From: Chondrilla cf. caribensis
Lineage: Eukaryota; Porifera; Demospongiae; Chondrillida; Chondrillidae
Direction of reading: 5' to 3'
DNA: 64,000 nucleotides
Assembly: GCA_964020155.1 (NCBI GenBank)
Contig: OZ026566.1
Coordinates: 492,501-556,500 of the forward strand
The position numbers and the translations under genes were made by a program. The notes under the pieces are model-generated. The model did no database searches, was not told the DNA's origin, and saw only the letters and a list, made by a program, of their open reading frames with translations. Position 1 is the stretch's first letter; every line of letters begins with the position of its first letter. Shown in pieces: positions 55,824 through 64,000 of this stretch.

Positions 55824-57558
55824 TGTGTGCGTGTGTGCATGCTTGAGAGCGTGTATTCATTAGTCTGAGAGAGTTTGTAAGTGTGTCGGTGTGCTAACGT
55901 ACATGAAGTACCTGTGTGTATTAGTTTGTTGTTGCCCACTTCAACACATCTGATGTAGGTGTTCCAGAAAATCAGCTGTGACAATGTCTTACAACAGTTT
56001 GATCTGAGGTTCCAGTATTTCACTGAAAAGGTACAAGTAAACACACTCCCTATATTGTGCGATGTCACCTATCTTCACTGTATGTAGTTCATGATGTATG
56101 TACACTTGTATAGTATACATTTCTGGTGTGTGTTCGTTGTGCTCCATGCCATGTGCTGCTTACCATGTCCTGCAGGTTTTACCAGACTTCAAAACGCCGC
56201 TTATGCAAAGAACGGCCATTTTTATTCCCTCGTACTTTGATTTCGTGAGGATCAGGAATTACATGAAGAAAGAAGAAATCAGTTTCAGCCAGATATGCGA
56301 GTGGGTCTCACAGTGAGCCTTGCCCTACAATAAAGTGTGTACTTATGTACAGTGGAGGGTGATACCGTACAGTGAAGGGTGATGCTGTACAGTGGAGGGT
56401 GATACCGTACAGTGTAGGGTGATGCTGTACATTGGAGGGTGATACCGTACAGTGTAGGATGATGCTGTACATTGGAGGGTGATACCGTACAGTGTAGGGT
56501 GATGTGATACGGTGGAGGGTGACACTGTACAGTTTAATTGAGGACTGTTGTGTCTAATCTAGCTGATGAATTTACATCACAGAATTTTGAATCATTTTAA
56601 GTATAGTTACATATGTTGTGCTTTGTGTCATGTACAGGGGTGTAGGTACTTGTACATATTTAACAGTAAGTCATGCACAGTCAGGTACAGGTCATGTACA
56701 GGTCATGTACAGGTCATGTACCAGTCATGTACACATCTTATACAGGTCTTATACAGGTCATGTACGGGTCATGTATAGGTCATGTACCAGTAATGTACAG
56801 GTCTTATACAGGTCATGTACGGGTCATGTATAGGTCATGTACTACTCACGTACAGGTCTTATACAGGTCTTATACAGGCCATGTACGGGTCATGTACAGG
56901 TCATGTACAGTGGTTACTCCCGCCCTTCAGGTACACACCCACCCCAGATGTCAAAAGGGCCCGTGCAAGGTTCTCTCAAGGTCAACGTCACTTCCTGATT
57001 TTCACTGAACGTTTTCACTTCTTCCACAGGTACTGTGCGTACGTGTGCCTGTTACCAGAAATCACATCCCATGATCAAACCATATGCATGTAGCAATACA
57101 CTACCGTGTAGTGGTACTTTGTCACTGTTGGTATTAATAGTAATCGTAATCCCTGAAGGTGCCAAACTTTTGTTATGTACTCACTAAATCTAATCTTTCG
57201 AAAAAATCAAATCTTAAGATTGGTTGCCTGTCTGTTTTATATATATTTGTTTCTTAGTTGCTTAGATGGTTTGTTTATTTATTTTGTGTATACATGTATT
57301 TGCTTCCTTTTTGTCAGATTTCGATTGAAGGGAATTCGTCATCTTGTCTTTTACCAGCTGCCAACTTATCCAGAGTTTTACTCTGAAATACTAAACTTTG
57401 TTGACCAGCGAGATGACCACGAGCTTAGCTCTCCGACCTGTCATGTCCTGTACACGACCTTCGACCAGCAAGCCTTAGCGCGTGTGGTGGGCAGTGCTCG
57501 AGGCAAACACATGGTGGAATCCGACAAGAATGTACACATGCTTGTTTCAGAAAAATGA
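51928..57558 (+). CDS. UTP25: U3 snoRNA-associated protein 25 (digestive organ expansion factor)
   Basis: Sixteen exons: 51928-51993, 52604-52928, 53387-53475, 53718-53903, 54068-54153, 54221-54289, 54354-54468, 54538-54619, 54848-55004, 55080-55176, 55326-55411, 55613-55772, 55959-56030, 56176-56300, 56931-57029 and 57318-57558, giving 684 residues. The N-terminal part is acidic with a 7-residue repeat (RSDIEDD and variants). The conserved half has [104 protein letters not shown] and [19 protein letters not shown]. This is UTP25/DEF, a DEAD-helicase-like but degenerate protein of the nucleolar small-subunit processome for 18S rRNA maturation. Human intron-exon joints such as ICE|YT fit. Intron 4 holds a tRNA-Ala. 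Confidence 0.93.
52935..53310. repeat. 22-bp minisatellite in UTP25 intron 2
   Basis: About 16 copies of ACTGTACAGATAACAAACAC AC (with AGTAC and AGGTAC variants). A diverged first copy, ACTGCGTAGATGACAAACAC AC, starts two bases into the intron. Confidence 0.95.
53950..54022 (+). tRNA. tRNA-Ala (anticodon AGC), intronic
   Basis: A full cloverleaf reads: acceptor GGGGATG/CATCTCC, D arm GCTC-AGATGGTA-GAGC, anticodon arm CTCGC-TTAGCAT-GCGAG with anticodon AGC, T arm CCGGG-ATCGATG-CCCGG, discriminator A. The T arm matches the ATCGATG class of animal tRNA-Ala genes. TTTAAATA lies 35-28 nt upstream. T6-AC-T19 follows. It sits in intron 4 of UTP25, same strand, 46 nt after the donor and 45 nt before the acceptor. 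Confidence 0.95.
56341..56535. repeat. 20-bp minisatellite in UTP25 intron 14
   Basis: Nine or so copies of GTACAGTGGAGGGTGATACC and GTACAGTGTAGGGTGATGCT, alternating in pairs, so a 40-bp higher-order period is visible. Confidence 0.9.
56680..56912. repeat. About 11-bp repeat in UTP25 intron 14, near the acceptor
   Basis: Repeats of GTACAGGTCAT and TATACAGGTCT, ending about 20 bases before the exon 15 acceptor (CGCCCTTCAG). Confidence 0.9.
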
Positions 57559-57887
57559 TCAAAGTTAATGAAGATTGCAATTCAACATGTTGTCCATTAC
57601 CAATATGATAATTTTTATGATTGTGGTATAATGAAGTGAATAATAATTAATATAATAGTTATGCCTATTTATTTGGGTCAGCCCCCATACTACTTTAATT
57701 TCAACTTCTGATATATTAAGTTACACTCAATATTATGCATTCCTATGCGTAATTAACCACAACAGTAGATTTATATTATGATGTATGTAATTATCATTCT
57801 CAAACTGGCACTAATAATTATCCTTGAACGGATTAATGTGAGTCATAATAATTATACTCTGTGATACATCTATAGTTGCCACCATCG
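57559..57887. other. Gap between convergent UTP25 and MCM5
   Basis: 329 bp, strongly AT-rich, holding the two 3' ends; no coding frame supported. Confidence 0.5.
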
Positions 57888-63827
<5,940 letters not shown>

Positions 63828-63950
63828 TCTGCTTCCAGTACAATAGATCACTATAAGGACTTTTGGCGCCAATACCGCGGATTATAACTCGTGATACTAC
63901 GCATGCTCAGTACAGCGTGCAGGCTGATCGCTTACTCAGCTAACGTAATC
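63828..63950. promoter_or_regulatory. Divergent promoter of MCM5 and the next gene
   Basis: 123 bp between two divergent start codons. It contains TTTTGGCGCC (63859-63868), which matches the E2F-site pattern TTTSGCGC expected for an MCM gene. No TATA box was seen. Confidence 0.6.
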
Positions 63951-64000
63951 ATGGCGAAATCAATTCGAGCGATTGCACAGAGTCCAGAATTCGACACCAT
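63951..64000 (+). CDS. First codons of an unidentified gene (partial)
   Basis: An ATG in good context (ATCATGGCG) begins an open frame reading MAKSIRAIAQSPEFDT that runs off the window. Sixteen residues are too few to name a family. The position, divergent from MCM5 and 123 bp away, supports a real start. Confidence 0.45.
   Translation, partial: MAKSIRAIAQSPEFDT

Overview
This 64 kb window is nuclear DNA of an animal. It carries spliced genes with GT-AG introns, a motile-cilium radial-spoke gene, a Hippo-pathway Salvador gene, and many GT/CA microsatellites and minisatellites. The layout is compact: most gene-to-gene gaps are 40-500 bp and most introns are short. Together with MITE-like inverted repeats rich in TTTTTGCGGG, this fits a non-vertebrate metazoan. 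A sponge or similar early-branching marine animal is my guess; the species cannot be fixed from sequence alone.

Layout, left to right. The C-terminal exon of a WD40 protein (+, 72-224). A Salvador/SAV1-like gene (-, 729-2688, 5' end not resolved). A repeat-rich stretch without a recognised gene (about 2.7-6.6 kb). A serine-rich protein of unknown family (-, 6588-7791, 3' end unresolved). A radial spoke head RSPH4A/6A homologue (+, 8232-21729). The DEAD-box helicase EIF4A3 (+, 21845-25954). A head-to-head pair of SLC25A29-like mitochondrial carriers (-, 27011-28491 and +, 28838-31710). Trans-L-3-hydroxyproline dehydratase (+, 31862-33262). Phosphoglycolate/glycerol-3-phosphate phosphatase (+, 33637-35522). 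Two tandem SLC46-type transporters (-, 36437-38195 and 39669-41581) with a Tigger/pogo deletion derivative between them. A PP1 catalytic subunit (+, 41691-46827) with a hAT deletion derivative in intron 4. A GTPBP1/2-type GTPase (+, 47299-51630). The nucleolar factor UTP25 (+, 51928-57558). MCM5 (-, 57888-63827). The first codons of another gene (+, from 63951).

Almost all models were assembled exon by exon; each complete one gives an uninterrupted reading frame whose length is close to its family. The genes are housekeeping or cell-biology functions with no common pathway. Several neighbours start head to head within about 110-440 bp and probably share promoters.

The most unusual signals lie in the introns. 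Two unrelated genes (the GTPase and UTP25) each have a 162-164 nt intron holding a complete tRNA-Ala gene, with the tRNA exactly 46 nt after the 5' splice site and 44-45 nt before the 3' splice site, and a long T run serving as polypyrimidine tract. Tandem repeats often begin at, or within a few bases of, 5' splice sites. One MCM5 intron has about 15 repeat units, each with a perfect TACTAAC branch-point-like motif in the sense direction. No prokaryote-type system or CRISPR array is present.
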